Shown one piece after another: positions 43,469 to 55,579 of a stretch of 64,000 bases of DNA; positions within the stretch are counted from its first letter, which is position 1; each line of letters begins with the position of its first letter. The DNA comes from Rhizaria sp. SCN 62-66. Its lineage: Eukaryota; Rhizaria, unplaced. The stretch is taken from NCBI GenBank assembly GCA_001724265.1, contig MEDY01000079.1, forward strand, positions 1 through 64,000, written 5' to 3'. Below the pieces are notes generated by a model. It was not told the DNA's origin, made no database searches, and saw only the letters and a list, made by a program, of their open reading frames with translations. Position numbers and translations under genes: made by a program.

Positions 43469-46156
43469 ATGTCTGCTAAGAAGTCGGGCGAGAGCCATTT
43501 CCGCTCGCTTTCAACGGCCCCGAAGATTGGCAACGCTGCCCGCGTGATGCCTAAGGGTCCCACGCACCTGCGTGACAAGGCGACGATCAACCGTCTCAAG
43601 ATGTACAACTCCCGTGCTCGGTTCACCAAGCAGGGTGAGTTCTTGGGCGGAGAGTTCATGTCGCGCACCGTGGACGCGCCCGTGAAGCGCATCCAGCCCG
43701 ACCGCCGCTGGTTTGGCAATACGCGCACCATCGGTCAGAAGGACCTGGAGACATTCCGCGAGCAGATGGCGAACAAGATCCACGACCCGTACACCGTGGT
43801 GCTGCGCCAGCAGAAGCTGCCCATGGCGCTGCTCAACGACCCTTTCCAGTCGGCCAAGATGAAGCTGCTCGAGGTGGAGACCTTCACCGACACGTTCGGC
43901 CCCAAGGCGCAGCGCAAGAAGGCGCGTCTGCCAGAGAACGTCGGCGACGTGGCGACACTGCGCGAGAACGTGGCGCAGCAGGCCCAGGGCTACGACTCCA
44001 CCAAGGACGCGCACAACGCGCACAACGTCGTCGAGGCCATGCACGACGGCGCGCTCCAGGAGGTCTTCAAGAAGGGCCAGTCGAAGCGCATCTGGAACGA
44101 GCTCTACAAGGTGATCGACGCGTCGGACGTGCTTGTGCAGGTGCTAGATGTGCGCGACCCCATGGGCACCCGCTGTAAGCGCATCGAGGACGAGCTCCGC
44201 CGCCCCGAGCGCCGCCACAAGCACCTCATCCTCGTCCTCAACAAGTGCGACTTGGTGCCCACGTGGGTGACGCGCCGCTGGATCAAGCTGCTGTCGCGCG
44301 AGTACCCGACGCTGGCGTTCCACGCGTCCATCACGAACCCGTTCGGCAAGGGCTCGCTGCTGCAGCTGCTGCGCCAGTTTTCGCGCCTCCACATCGACAA
44401 GAAGCAGATCTCCATCGGCTTTGTCGGCTACCCCAACGTCGGCAAGTCATCCGTGATCAACGCCATCAAGGGCGACAACGTGTGCGTGGCCGCGCCCGTG
44501 CCCGGCGAGACCAAGGTGTGGAAGTTCATCACGCTCTTCAAGCGCATCTTCCTCATCGACTGCCCCGGTGTGGTGTACCCGTTCGGCAACACGCCCACGG
44601 ACTGCGTCATCAAGGGCGTCGTGCGCATGGAGACGATCGAGGACCCGGCGCACTTTGTGCCCGCCATCCTCCAGCGTCTGCGTCCCGTGTACATCAACAA
44701 GCACTTCGGCGTCGCCACGTGGCGCGACGCCAACGACTTCCTGTCGCAGCTCGCGCGTCTATCTGGCAAGCTTCTTAAGGGCGGCGACCCCGACATTCGC
44801 ACGGCGGCGCGCATGGTGCTGCACGACTGGCAGCTGGGCCGCCTCCCACACTTCGTGTGCCCGCCTTTCACCGAGGGCGACAAGGGCGGCTTCGACATGA
44901 ACTCCATCGGCGCCGAGTCCAACATGCCCGGCGAGGCCGAGTCGGCCGCCAAGCGCAAGACCAAGAAGGCCGCCGCTGAGGACGACGACAGCGAGGACGA
45001 CGACAACGACGACAGCGACGTCAACAACAGTGAGGACGACGATAGCGAGGACGAGGACGAGGAGGACGGCGAGGTCGGCCCCAACGGTAAGCGCGCGCGC
45101 CCCTCTGCCGAGGCGCAGGCCGCCTGGGAGGCCAAGAAGGCCGCCGTCGCCGCCCGCAAGGCCGCAGCGAAGGTCGCCCGCGACGACGGCCTCAACACCG
45201 ACTCGGAGACGGACGAGGACGAGGACCCGGACCTGAAGCGTCTGCGCAAGCTTAAGGTGAAGCGCGCACGCAACGAGAAGAAGAAGAGCAAGATCGAGAA
45301 GGACATCCAGCTTGAGGTCGACGAGCAGGAGCTGCACACGCTCGCCGTGCGCTCCAGCTACGGCGCCGTCGACATGGACGAGCGTCTCTACTTCAAGGAG
45401 CGCGCCGAGGCTGAGAAGAACGGCACGGACCGCGCCGACGGTTATGCGTCCTCGCTCTCGCAGTACCACGCGTCGGCCCAGGTTGCCGACGTCTCTGACG
45501 ATGACGACGACGAGGACACCGCGCCGGCCGCCCGTGGCGCCGCCCGCGCGGCGCTCAAGGACGCGGTCGCGGACGCGATCGACGCGGCCGTGGCTGCCGA
45601 GGGCGGCGAGACGCTGCCCGAGCAGGCCGCGCGCGTGCTGCGCGAGGAGAAGGAGCGTGCGCGCGCCGCTGTGCTGGCCCGTCTCGCGGCGCGCGGCATC
45701 CTGACCAAGACTTCCGCCGCCGGCGCGGCCGCCGCCGAGGCCGCCAAGACGGCCGCGGGCGAGGCCGCCGCGAAGCAGGCCAAGGCGGCCGCCAGCAAGG
45801 AGGCCGCCGCTGCCAAGGCCAAGCAGGCGGACCCGACGGACGACGTGACGGCGTACGTAGCGTCGTCGACGCTCTTCTCCACCGCGGGCGTCGCCGTGCC
45901 CGCGCAGGTCAAGGCGCTGTTCGACCTCACGCCGCTGGCAGGCGCGCGCAAGAACAAGCACGAGCACGAGGCCGAGAAGGCGCGCAAGGTCACCGGCAAG
46001 TCAATCCTCGTCCTCAGCGACAAGGACAAGGCCGCTGCGCAGGCCACCAGCGCCAAGATCGCCGCCGAAAAGAAGGCCATCGAGGCCGCGGCTGCGGAGA
46101 ACGCGGCCGCGCAGAAGGCGCCCGCCTCCCGCAAGCGCACCACCGCGAGCAAGTGA
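43469..46156 (+). CDS. NOG2: Nucleolar GTPase Nog2/GNL2 (NGP1), ribosome biogenesis
   Basis: Nog2 is a circularly permuted GTPase needed for late nuclear maturation and export of pre-60S ribosomes. One exon from ATG 43469 encodes 895 aa; the ORF is open a little upstream but without ATG. The NGP1 N-terminal domain is clear (FTKQGEFLGGEF, RIQPDRRWFGNT). The permuted G motifs follow in order: NKCD (G4) at 258-261, GYPNVGKSS (G1) from 320 and DCPGVV (G3) from 364. The C-terminal half is an acidic and Lys/Ala-rich extension with Asp/Glu runs and a basic end (SRKRTTASK), longer than in yeast Nog2 (486 aa) or human GNL2 (731 aa). The product is expected in the nucleolus. Stop is TGA. Confidence 0.96.
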   Translation: MSAKKSGESHFRSLSTAPKIGNAARVMPKGPTHLRDKATINRLKMYNSRARFTKQGEFLGGEFMSRTVDAPVKRIQPDRRWFGNTRTIGQKDLETFREQMANKIHDPYTVVLRQQKLPMALLNDPFQSAKMKLLEVETFTDTFGPKAQRKKARLPENVGDVATLRENVAQQAQGYDSTKDAHNAHNVVEAMHDGALQEVFKKGQSKRIWNELYKVIDASDVLVQVLDVRDPMGTRCKRIEDELRRPERRHKHLILVLNKCDLVPTWVTRRWIKLLSREYPTLAFHASITNPFGKGSLLQLLRQFSRLHIDKKQISIGFVGYPNVGKSSVINAIKGDNVCVAAPVPGETKVWKFITLFKRIFLIDCPGVVYPFGNTPTDCVIKGVVRMETIEDPAHFVPAILQRLRPVYINKHFGVATWRDANDFLSQLARLSGKLLKGGDPDIRTAARMVLHDWQLGRLPHFVCPPFTEGDKGGFDMNSIGAESNMPGEAESAAKRKTKKAAAEDDDSEDDDNDDSDVNNSEDDDSEDEDEEDGEVGPNGKRARPSAEAQAAWEAKKAAVAARKAAAKVARDDGLNTDSETDEDEDPDLKRLRKLKVKRARNEKKKSKIEKDIQLEVDEQELHTLAVRSSYGAVDMDERLYFKERAEAEKNGTDRADGYASSLSQYHASAQVADVSDDDDDEDTAPAARGAARAALKDAVADAIDAAVAAEGGETLPEQAARVLREEKERARAAVLARLAARGILTKTSAAGAAAAEAAKTAAGEAAAKQAKAAASKEAAAAKAKQADPTDDVTAYVASSTLFSTAGVAVPAQVKALFDLTPLAGARKNKHEHEAEKARKVTGKSILVLSDKDKAAAQATSAKIAAEKKAIEAAAAENAAAQKAPASRKRTTASK

Positions 46157-47244
46157 ACTCTCTCCGCGACACTAGAGACTTCGTTTGTTGCGAGTTATTG
46201 TCAGTGAGTGAGTGTGATTGTTCCATATCCCTTCGTCCGAGTCGGGCCAGGAGTATCACTAGTCCGCAATCATTGAATCATGCTTGTGAGTACATGTAAT
46301 TTCATATTTTAAAGTAGTTTTCTTTTGTTTGAAACGCAGCATATGTATTTTGCCGTCTGCTCGTAATACATAAACATATTCTTGTCAAACCAAACGATTT
46401 TTTTTACGTTTTGTTATATAAAGCAGACAAAGTTGATCGTGACAGGCGCGGTGGGCAATTGGCAACGCACACATGAAACAACAACATGGTGCAGATACAG
46501 ACCGACAATTATCGGATGAAGGGTTCTGTAAACACATGGGACGCTGAACATTCACACAAATAGCACAGAAATATTTTGTTACATTCATTCAATCGCGACA
46601 CTTTGGAGAGGACGTGAAGTGCAGCTGTGCAGTAGCAACGAGGTCGCTGCTAGACTGCGCATGCAGCGTCAACACGTCGCGCGAGGCGCGCAACAGGAGT
46701 AGGAGAGTTAAGGCAAAAACAAAAAAAGAACACGAGATAGACAAACATCCAAAAATAATGATGAAATAATGATTTTGCAAAAGATAAAAGATAAGGAGAC
46801 ACTTGATAGCATCGAAACCAAACGATTGGTTAAAACAATAGCAACACACAGAATGATTAACACGTTGCAAAATACTAAGACGGGCAGATGTAATAATATT
46901 CGGGGGAGAGCAAAACGTTGTTCGGTTAAACAAGCCAGAACCGGCATGACCAACGTGCAGTGAGCACGCGACACAGGGCCGGCTGCTGGGCAAAACGGGA
47001 GCACTGAGCTGCAGGGGAGCGGCACAAAGAGACGCGCAGACACTGCAGTCTAAGACGGGATTGTAGGAGAGACAGCGCGCAATAGCCACGCAGCACAGAA
47101 AGCGCGCCGGGACTGGGTTGCGCCACAGATGAGATGAGGTAAACAAGCGGAGAAAGGCGAACACAACGATGGTGTCAACAAAAATTGTTTTTAAACATAC
47201 AGACATAGAGGACAAAAATACAGTTGTAGGAAATACAGTTGTCG
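46157..47244. other. Convergent intergenic spacer
   Basis: About 1.1 kb of AT-rich DNA between the ends of NOG2 and the surface-protein gene. Open frames occur but lack family support. No RNA gene recognised. Confidence 0.5.
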
Positions 47245-50200
47245 TTAGCACACAAGCAGTAGGGCCACGAGGAACGCTGCGACGACGAGGCCTGTGGCCG
47301 GCGCGCTGTGTGCGACCGCGGCGGCGTTGGGGTTGGCGGCCAGGTTAATGCAGACGGAGTTGCGACACGCGTTGTGGAGGCAGTCGCTGTCGTCGACGCA
47401 GGGCTGCGCGACCGCACAGGCCGCGCATACGGCGCCGCCGCAGTCGGTGCCGGTCTCGTCGCCGTCGCGCACGCCGTTGTCACACTGTGCGGCGACCGCG
47501 GCGCGCGCGGCGGCCGTCGTCGCAGCCGCAGCGCCCGCGGCGGCGCCCGCGGCGGCGGAGAGCGCGGCCGCAATATGAGACTGCGCGACGGCGAGGCGGT
47601 ACGAGAGCTCCGCGGCGTCGCTATCTGCGGCGGGGCGCAGCTGCACAGTCACGCTCAGCGTGCGGCTGACCGTCGTGCTATCCGCATACATCGCAAAGGC
47701 AGCCGCAGCCGCAGTGGCAGTGGCAGTGGCAGTGGCAGTGGCCGTGGTGGAGACTGAAGGCATGGACTCCAGGGTCTGGCGCGCGACGACGACGCTGGCG
47801 ACTCCCGTGAGCACGGCGTAGGCGGCAACCACGGCGGTCGTCTCGTTGACCGAGAGCAGGCGCTCGCGCTCCCACCGCAGCGTGTGCGTCACCAGCGGCG
47901 TCACGGCCGCGACACTGCTGGCGACAGACGCCGCCTCGGCGCGCTGCGCAGAAGCGACGAGAACACCGCCGGGGCCCGTCGCGCGCATGCGCACGGCGAC
48001 GGTGCGCTCGGCGGCGCGCGCGGCCGCGGGCGGGGCCACGCCGGGACACAGCAGGCGCATCACGGAGGCGGGCAGCACGGCCGCGGCGGCGTAGTACGCC
48101 GGGATCAACGTCTCGTTGACCGCCCTCGTGCCCGAGGCGGTGCTGTGCACGTGCACGGTAAAGACGACGCGCGCGCGGCCGTCGGCGAGCGTCTGCACGG
48201 CCGTGGTGCCGCTATACTGCGCGGCGGCGGCGTCGGCGGTGTCCAGCGAGGCGACGCAGCCGGCGTTGGCAGCGCGCGCGGCGAGCGCGGTGGCGGTCCA
48301 CCCGGCGGGCAGGTCGACCTCGAGCGTGGCCACACCGCCGCCCGCGGGCTGCACCGGCACCGGCACGGGCACCACGGCCAGTGCGGCCCACTCGTCGGCG
48401 CGCGCGGAGAGCACCAGCAGCGGCGCCGCGGGCGACGGCACCGACGGCGCGGCGGCCCCGCTGTCAGTGCCGGCGTCCGAGGCGTCGAGCGCGAGTGCCG
48501 CGATGGCGGGCAGCTGCAGCTCGGGCTCGGCCAGCGTCGCGGCGTACACGGCACCCGCGTTGACGGGGCGGAACACGGCGTGCAGAGGCGCGCGCGCGGC
48601 CGCCGCGGCGGGCATAACGACGCCGTTGCAGATGACACTCAGCGAGGGGATCGTCGTCGCCAACGGAACCATCGCGCCCTCGCGCAATGTCACCACCAGC
48701 ACCGCTGGCACAGCGGTCTGGCTGAGCGCGGTCAGAGCCGCGGGAACGTTGAGCAGAGCCAGGGAGTACCAGGCGTCCTCTGTGCCGGGTGTCACGACGT
48801 CCCACACAGCCGTGGCCGTGGCGGCGCCCGACCGGCCCACGCGCGGCGCCGCAACGCCGTTGACCGAGCACGTCGCGGTGGCGGGAAACTGCAGCCCGGC
48901 GGGGGAGATGGCGACCTCGAGCGCGTCGCCGTCCTGCCAGGCGCGGTAGCTGTTGAGCAGCGAGGCCGCGCGCAGCGTGATGCGCGACGCCACGGCGGGC
49001 GCCGCCAGCGTCAGCGCCACGCTGCTGCCGGACATTGCGCGCGGAGAGACAGCGGGCGCAGTGGCGAGCGCGCGGTACACGACCACGGCGGTGGGCGCGG
49101 CCGTGGCGCCGGCGATGGTACCGTCCCATCTGGTCGTTGTCGTCGTCGACGACAACGACGGCGAAGATGAAGACGATGACGAGTCCGTGGCGGTGGCGTT
49201 CGCCCACGCGGAGAGCGCGAGCAACCGCAGGACGCTGCTCGACGAGCTGCTGCTCTCGCTGGCCGGCACCGCTGCGGAGGTGAGTGGGGAGAGCGCGGGG
49301 TAGAGGATATTGCGGCACGACATCGCGCCCGAGAACGCGGTCTCAACAGTCAGGCGGACCGCGAAGATCTCGCAGTTCGTGGATTCGCTAGTGAGCCCCT
49401 CGGCCGCGGCGAATTCGGCCGTGGGCGTGTAACGCTCGAGCGTGAGCCACGGCGTCGCGACGCCGCTCGCGGGCGTGACAGCGCAGGCCGCGACGCCGCG
49501 CACAAGGTCCGCCGACGCGGGCAGCGTGAAGACGAGCACGGAACCCGCCGAGAGAGTCACCGCGGGCGCCGCCGTTAGCAGCGAGGAGCGCGTGGCGGCG
49601 CGCGTCACAGACAGCGGACCCGCGGCGCCCGTGGTTGCAGACGTCGCGTAGACGAAGTCGCTCTGCACGGCCGCCACGGGCACGGGCGCAAGCGGGACGC
49701 TGGTGTACGAGATGAGCGTTCCGTCGTCCTTGTCGAACAAGCGTGCCACAATCGCCGGCGCGCCCGCAACGCCCGCCGCGGCCGCGAAGAAGAAGGGCCC
49801 GCACGAGAACACATGGTTTGAGGCCGTCATGGACAGGTACGGCGCCTCCAGCAACACGTCGAGCCGCGAGACCGTGACGCCGGCCGTTGCAGCCTCCGTC
49901 GCGGAGAGCGCGGCGCCCTCGCTCGCGGTCCAGGGGTCGCCCGCGGCCGTAGCGGGCGCGGCCCCGCGCAGGACGACGCCCGTGACGTCGCTGGCGTCGT
50001 CCTCATCGCCCCAGGCCGGGCGCAAGGCGGCGCGGCAGGTGACGGGGCTGCCGACGGTGCGCGTGCCCGTGGGCAGCTGCAGCTGCAGCACGCCGACGAT
50101 GGAGCTCGAGAAAGAGCCCACGCGCCAATGCAAGTAGGCGCTGGCGGCGCCGGGAGTCGCGGACACGAGCGCGTCGGTGGTGCGGATGGCCAGCGCGGTC

Positions 50201-52490
50201 GCGAGCGTAAAGTTGCCGCCCGTAGCAACGACGCCGGGCACCGAGGGCGCGCGCACGCCGCGCACAGAGTCGAGCTCCACGACCGCACTGCTGCTGTTGC
50301 TGTTGCTGCTGGTGAGTCCGGCGAAGGCGAGCGCGTAGATCGGCCGAGCGCGGCGCAAGCTCTGCGCGATGACGGGGCAGCGCACGTCGAGCGAGGCGAG
50401 TCCGGCCGCGGGCAGCGTGGGCAGCGTGACCGTGAGCACCGCGCGGTCCAGCGCGGCCGTCGCGCCAGCCACCGCGGCCGCGGGCCCCACTAGCAGGCAC
50501 GGTCCCGCGGCCAGCGCGATCTGCCCCGACGCGTAGCGCAGCGCGGTGCCGCCGGTCTCGTCGGTGAGCGTGATGACGTACCCGCCCGCGGCAAAGCGCG
50601 TGGCGTTGGCGGGCGGGCGCGGGCCGGGGACCAGTGTCGCGCGCATGACCGTGGGCGTGCCGAGCACGGGCACCTGCAGCTCCAGTTCCGCGCGCGTCTG
50701 CCCCAGCGCCGTGGCGGCGCGCACGGGCACGGCGACCGCAAGCGGAGGCACGTCCACGACTGTCATCTCGCCCAGGCCGGAGATGCTCGCAGTGACCGGG
50801 AGCGAGACGCCGCTGGCGGGCGCCGCGTCGACGCGCAGGGCGCACGCGAGCGTGAACCGCGGCTGCTCGGCGGCGCTCAGAGCGAGGTCAAACTGCAGAT
50901 AACGACCGCTGACGTAGACGAAGAGCGTGCGCATGGAATCGCCGTTGACGACGCACGCGACCTCGCCGCCACTGGGCGCAGACAAACTCAGCCCGGCTCC
51001 TGCATCCCACTGCAGCGCGAGAGAAAAGCCAAGTCGGTCGTCCTCGTCCACAATGAAGTCGAGCTCGATGGCCAACGTCACGTCGCTGACCCACCCCGCG
51101 GCTCCGGCAAAGGCAACCGCGAGCGCGGGCAGCGCGGGGGGCCGCACGGGCACCGCGGGCAAGTACGCCAGCGCGACGGCGTTGGCCGCGGACCACGGGG
51201 AGACGTACAGCAGCAGCGCCTGTGGGCGGAAGACGCCCGCGCGCACTGTCAGCGCGGCAACGTCCCCGCCGGCCGCGGTAAACGCCGCGGCTGCGCGGTC
51301 GTAGACGGTCGACACCGCGCGCAGCCCGGGGCAGAGCAGCGTGGCCAGCGTGCTGGCGTTAGCGGCGCGGACCTGCGCCACTGTGGGCAGCCCGGCGGGG
51401 AAGATGCGCGTAAACCGCGCGCCCGCAACCGAGGTCGAATCATCATCCTCGGAAAAGCTCTCGCGCGTCACCGTGAAGGGCGCGCCGCCCAGCGCAGTCG
51501 CGGTGCACGCGTTGGCCGCGTTGGCGCGCACTTGAAACGTGGTGAAGTAGCCCTCCACGGCGAACAGGTCCGTCGACTAGAGCAGCGCGAGCAGCTCGGC
51601 GAGCGCGGCGTCGTCGGCGGGCGCGGCCAGTTCCAGCGGCCTGTCCTCGCTGCTACCGAAAGGAGTCTCGGCCGCCTTGGGCTCGCCGCGCAACAGACCG
51701 GCGAGCGGGTACGGCGCGGGCAGCGGCGAGGTTGCGATGGCGCCTGAGAAGAGCACTTTGAACGCCGCGGGCGCCGCGAAGGGGTGCAGCTCGGCGAGGT
51801 CGAAGTAGTTGCCGTCCTCGTCGGGCCAGTGGTCCGCGCTCTGCGTGTCGTAGGCGGTGACGCGCGCGAACGTGCCTTCGGGCAGCGAGGTTGCGCCCGC
51901 GCCGACGTTGCTCATGCGCACTTTGAAGACGTCGCCTTCGTAGTACACGGCGCCGGACTGTGGGATGATGCACCACACGCCACCCTGCGCAGAGATGGTA
52001 TCAGACTCAGAGCCCGCGGCTTGCTCGGGGCTGCTGAACGCGTAGAAACTGCCCATGGGGAAGCGCGTGGTGACGTCGCCAGAGACGGGGTCCGTGAACT
52101 GCATCTCCATCGACGAAAACGACATCGACCACGGGGACACGCCAGGCAGCTCCAAGCACAGCTCGTGTGATGACAAGCCAAAGGTCACCCCGACGGGGAT
52201 GGGCACCGTCAAAGTCACCCAGCCCAGCCAGTTGGTGCGGAGTGAGTGTGACAAGGACGCGCCATCAATAACATCTGTTGGCGTTCCGGAGGCCCATACC
52301 TTCGCAATTCCACCGAATAAAAAAAGAAGCACACTTATATTAGCAGATTCCACGAAGATAGCGTCATATTGGATGATGAATGTGATGAGAAGGCGATATT
52401 CTTGGAGGGGCAAGCGGTTGAACGACGTACCTGATGAAGTTGGACGAGCAGGGCGCATAACACCGCGCACAAGAGCAGAGATTTCCGCAT
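47245..52490 (-). CDS. Large secreted, probably GPI-anchored surface protein, about 1,704 codons, with one in-frame TAG
   Basis: Exon 1 (52490..52431) encodes only a signal peptide, MRKSLLLCAVLCALLVQLHQ. A 131-nt phase-0 intron (donor GTACGT, acceptor GCGAAG) leads to exon 2 (52299..47245). Exon 2 is open except for a single TAG at 51579..51577 (LALL-TAG-STDLFAVEG). The frame continues unchanged for 1,443 codons, and its second part has no ATG for hundreds of codons, so it must be read from upstream. The ectodomain is Ala/Val/Thr-rich with many beta-type stretches and paired Cys; I recognise no named fold. Near the end is a Cys motif (DNGVRDGDETGTDCGG, then CxxC and DC) found in many surface proteins. 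The C-terminus is hydrophobic with no cytoplasmic residues (ATGLVVAAFLVALLLVC), typical of GPI attachment. Stop is TAA. Confidence 0.8.
51577..51579 (-). other. In-frame TAG in the GPI-anchored protein gene
   Basis: The reading frame is identical on both sides. The only strong nearby splice donor candidate (GTAGCA at 51656) would give an 80-nt intron and break the frame. A sense or read-through UAG, a pseudogene or an error are the alternatives. Confidence 0.85.
52300..52430 (-). other. Intron separating the signal-peptide exon
   Basis: A 131-nt AT-rich intron with donor GTACGT and acceptor GCGAAG, phase 0. It links an ATG-started signal peptide to the long exon. Confidence 0.82.
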
Positions 52491-53117
52491 TGTCGGATAC
52501 TTGCGGTGTTTTTGAGTCGAAAAACCGACAATTAGAGGGGAAACGCCGTTGTCCACGCCTGTAATCGTGCTAGAAGTTACGGCAAGGTGGACTGGGTGGG
52601 TAAACGTTGTGGCCTCACAGAGTTGAGCCCGTTTGCCACAAAGACCCACTTTTCCAGAAATGTCAAAATACGAGCAAAATGAAAACAATTATGAGTATTA
52701 CATACTAATAAAGCATTGTAAATGATGATCAGAGTCTGTCGGAACACGAGTTCGCGCAAAAGTGGTCTGCTTCTCGGCCCGAAGTGACGGCTACGCAATC
52801 GAAGAGTGACTGTGGGGATGCTCTCGATATGGTATACGCACAGCAGATGTTGATCGAATTGGGTGTGCACTTGGAGTTGTATTATAACGCCACTAATATA
52901 CATATATCGCGGCGTTAAAATGGTTATAATCATTATGTGGACTCGCAGCGCAACATTTGCGCTGAAAGTCACGCTGGAGGGGTGAGTGATCAATGACGCA
53001 AAAGCGCGTCCTGGCCAGTTTAGGTCATCCAAAACGACACAAGTTAGCGCGTCTACTGTTTTCAGGATCCACGCATGTATAAGAAATCATATTTTGCCGC
53101 AGCGAAAGTCTTCGCGC
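52491..53117. other. Intergenic spacer upstream of the surface-protein gene
   Basis: About 630 nt of AT-rich DNA holding the promoter of the surface-protein gene and the 3' flank of the ACSF3-like gene. No gene seen. Confidence 0.5.
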
Positions 53118-55579
53118 TCACTTGTTCTCGGGGTCGAGCTCGCGCGGAAAGATCTTGGCGAGATGCTTCTTGTTGACCTTGCCCATGGCATTGCGTGGGA
53201 TTTGGTCGCAGAGCCACAGCGCGCGTGGCAGCTTGTACCGCGCCATCCGTGGCGCAGCCCATTCGCGCAGCGCGGCCAGGTCCAGCGGTTCCGTGCCCGC
53301 GGCTGCGGCGTCGTGATTGGGCACCACGACAGCCGCGATGGTTTGCCCATACGCGTCAGACGGCAAACCGAGCACTGCGACCTCGCGGATGCCCGGATGC
53401 TCCAGGAGCGTGCGCTCCACGTCGAGCGCGGAGACTTTGAAGCCGGAGACCTTGAGGATGTCCACGGACGCGCGGCCCAGAATGCGCCACACGCCGCCGC
53501 GCGAGACAGACACCACGTCGCCAGTCAGAAACCACGGCTCGCTCTCCTTGGCGCCGGAACTCGTGGGCTCGGGTGCGGACTCGAAGGCCTCGGCCGTGGC
53601 ATCGTCGCGGCGCCAGTAGGCGCGGAACACCGAGGGCCCGCGCACCAGCAGCTCGCCGGGCCCCCACGCTACCGGGTCCGCGTCATCCTCTTCCTTCGCA
53701 TCAACCTCAGCGCTCTTGTTGCCGCTAAGGGTGTGTGCGTCGGTCGCTTTCTTACCTGCGCTCTCTACGTCGGCGTCGGCGTCGGCGGAGATGCGGATGC
53801 GGACCTGTACGCCGGGAAACGGCTTGCCGACGGCGCCGGGCACGCGCTTTGCGGGATCTAAGGGGTTCGTGAGCGCCATGCCGATCTCGGTCATGCCGTA
53901 GCGCTCGAGCAGCGTGTGTCCCGAGAGCGCGCGCCACCGCGCGAGCGTGGTCGCCGGCAGCGCCATCGAGCCCGACACCATCAGCCGCAGCGGCGCACAC
54001 GCGGCCGTCGCGGCGGCGGGCGCAGCGGGGGCTGAGCGCACGAGGTGATCGTAGATGGTCGGCACCGCCATGAACAGAGTCTGCCGGCCGAACACAGCAT
54101 CGCGCTCCGCAGCCGTCACCGCAGACTTCACTGCAGACCGAGCCTGATCCTGCGCATCAGCCTGACTCGGACTCTGAGCTGGACTCTGACTGAGAGAGTT
54201 TGCGGCGTGCGTCCAGGCGTCCCACTGCGCGGCGGGGTCGAACCCTGAGCGCGCCTTGGGCAGGAAGTTAAGCCGCGCGCCGACCCAGAGCGCGGTGCAC
54301 ACGACGTTGGCAAAGCCGTGGACGTGGTGCAGCGGGAGCACGTTGGTGATGCAGTCCGCGGGGCGCCACCCCCACGCGGCGACCTGGCCCGTGACTTGCG
54401 AGAGGAGCGCCGAGTGGCGCACACGCACACCCTTGGGGCGGCCGGTGGTGCCAGAGGTGTAGATAAACACGGCGTCCAGCGCCGCGGAGGGAACGGAAAA
54501 CGGCAGGGAGGACGCGTGCGGGGACGGAGATGACGCAGGGGCGGCGCTGGCGGCGGGGGCCGGGCGCGCGACGAGGGTGTCCACTATGATAAGCAAGAGT
54601 TTAAGAGAGAACACAATAGAGATAAGATAAAACACGCAAATTATGGATCGAAATACATATAAACAAGAATATTATACGTAAATACGTCGCAAAGGCGCAA
54701 CATTCATAGCGAAAAATGCTGAAACACGCGATATTCACTAACAATATGATTTCATTGTTGTGTCCGACGTACATGAGCCAGACTTGAGCTGACGGGCACA
54801 CTCGGCGACTGCGGCCTCCGCGCCGGGCCCGGGGGCGTACTCGGGCATCACATACACGCGCGCCGCCGCGTCTGCGGGCGCTGTCGCCGCCGCCTGTGAG
54901 CAGGGCGAGAGCGCCGGCGCGAGCTCTGCTGCGCGCTCGGCGAGCGAGGCCGTGGACACGATGCCGACGACCTGCGCGTTCTCCGCGATGTACTGCATCT
55001 CGGGCAGTGGGTGCGCGGGGTGCAGCGGCACGGCAACGCAGCCCAGCGACCAGACCGCCAGCGTCGCCACCACGTACTCGAACGACGGCTCCGCCAGCAC
55101 GGCCAGCTTGGGCTGCTCGCCGCCTTCCTCGGCGACGCTGGCGGCCACGCTGTCGGCGAGCCCGAAGCGCGCCTTGAGCTCGCCGCGCAGGGCAACGACG
55201 ACGGAAAGCAGGTCCGCGTAGGTAAAGACGCGGCCGTCGCTGGAGATGGCAGGCGTGGTGCCGTGGCCTGCGATGCGCTCGAAGATTGAGTCTTGCGCCA
55301 GCGCGTTCGGGGGCCCGCTCACGATCGGCGAGTAGAACACGCCGGGCTGCGTCAGAGACGCAAAAAAGTCGGCATTCACCGCCTTGGTCGTTGAGAACTA
55401 ACGCAGAAGGTCGGGTGCAGTGAAGGCAGACGTCCTGGTCGCCAAGCGAGCGGTGGGAGTCGAGAGGGTCGCTGCAGGACAGGCCTCGCAAGGTTCGAAT
55501 GCAACGCTGCGCTCAAAGTCGAAGCTGTAGAGCTCTTAATAACAGAGCGTATAAATAAAGACGTTGCACGTAAAGACAT
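53118..55579 (-). CDS. ACSF3: ACSF3-like malonyl-CoA synthetase (acyl-CoA synthetase family), mitochondrial
   Basis: ACSF3 activates malonate to malonyl-CoA in mitochondria with ATP. The adenylate-forming motifs are intact: YTSGTTGRPKG (P-loop), LPLHHVHGF, LMVSGSMALP, HTLLERYGMTEIGMAL and the C-terminal RASVDILKVSGFKVSALDVE with the catalytic Lys near the end (IPRNAMGKVNKKHL). Similarity to human ACSF3 is high through these segments. Exons 54773 and upstream join to 54583..53118 by a 189-nt phase-1 intron (donor GTACGT, acceptor CATAG). The 5' end is unresolved. ATG 55579 opens a mitochondrial-type leader (MSLRATSLFIRSVIKSS), but the frame holding FSTTKAVNADFFASL is different, so a small intron or indel must lie between about 55398 and 55570. 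A TAG (55400..55398) directly before FSTTKA may be the splice acceptor or another in-frame TAG. Stop is TGA. Confidence 0.9.
54584..54772 (-). other. Intron of the ACSF3-like gene
   Basis: A 189-nt AT-rich intron with donor GTACGT and acceptor CATAG, phase 1. It joins the N-terminal domain to the exon carrying the P-loop. Confidence 0.9.

Noticed and set aside
51577-51656. 80-nt intron (GTAGCA...CTCTAG) removing the TAG of the surface-protein gene
   Set aside because: Its length is not a multiple of three, so it would destroy the downstream frame.
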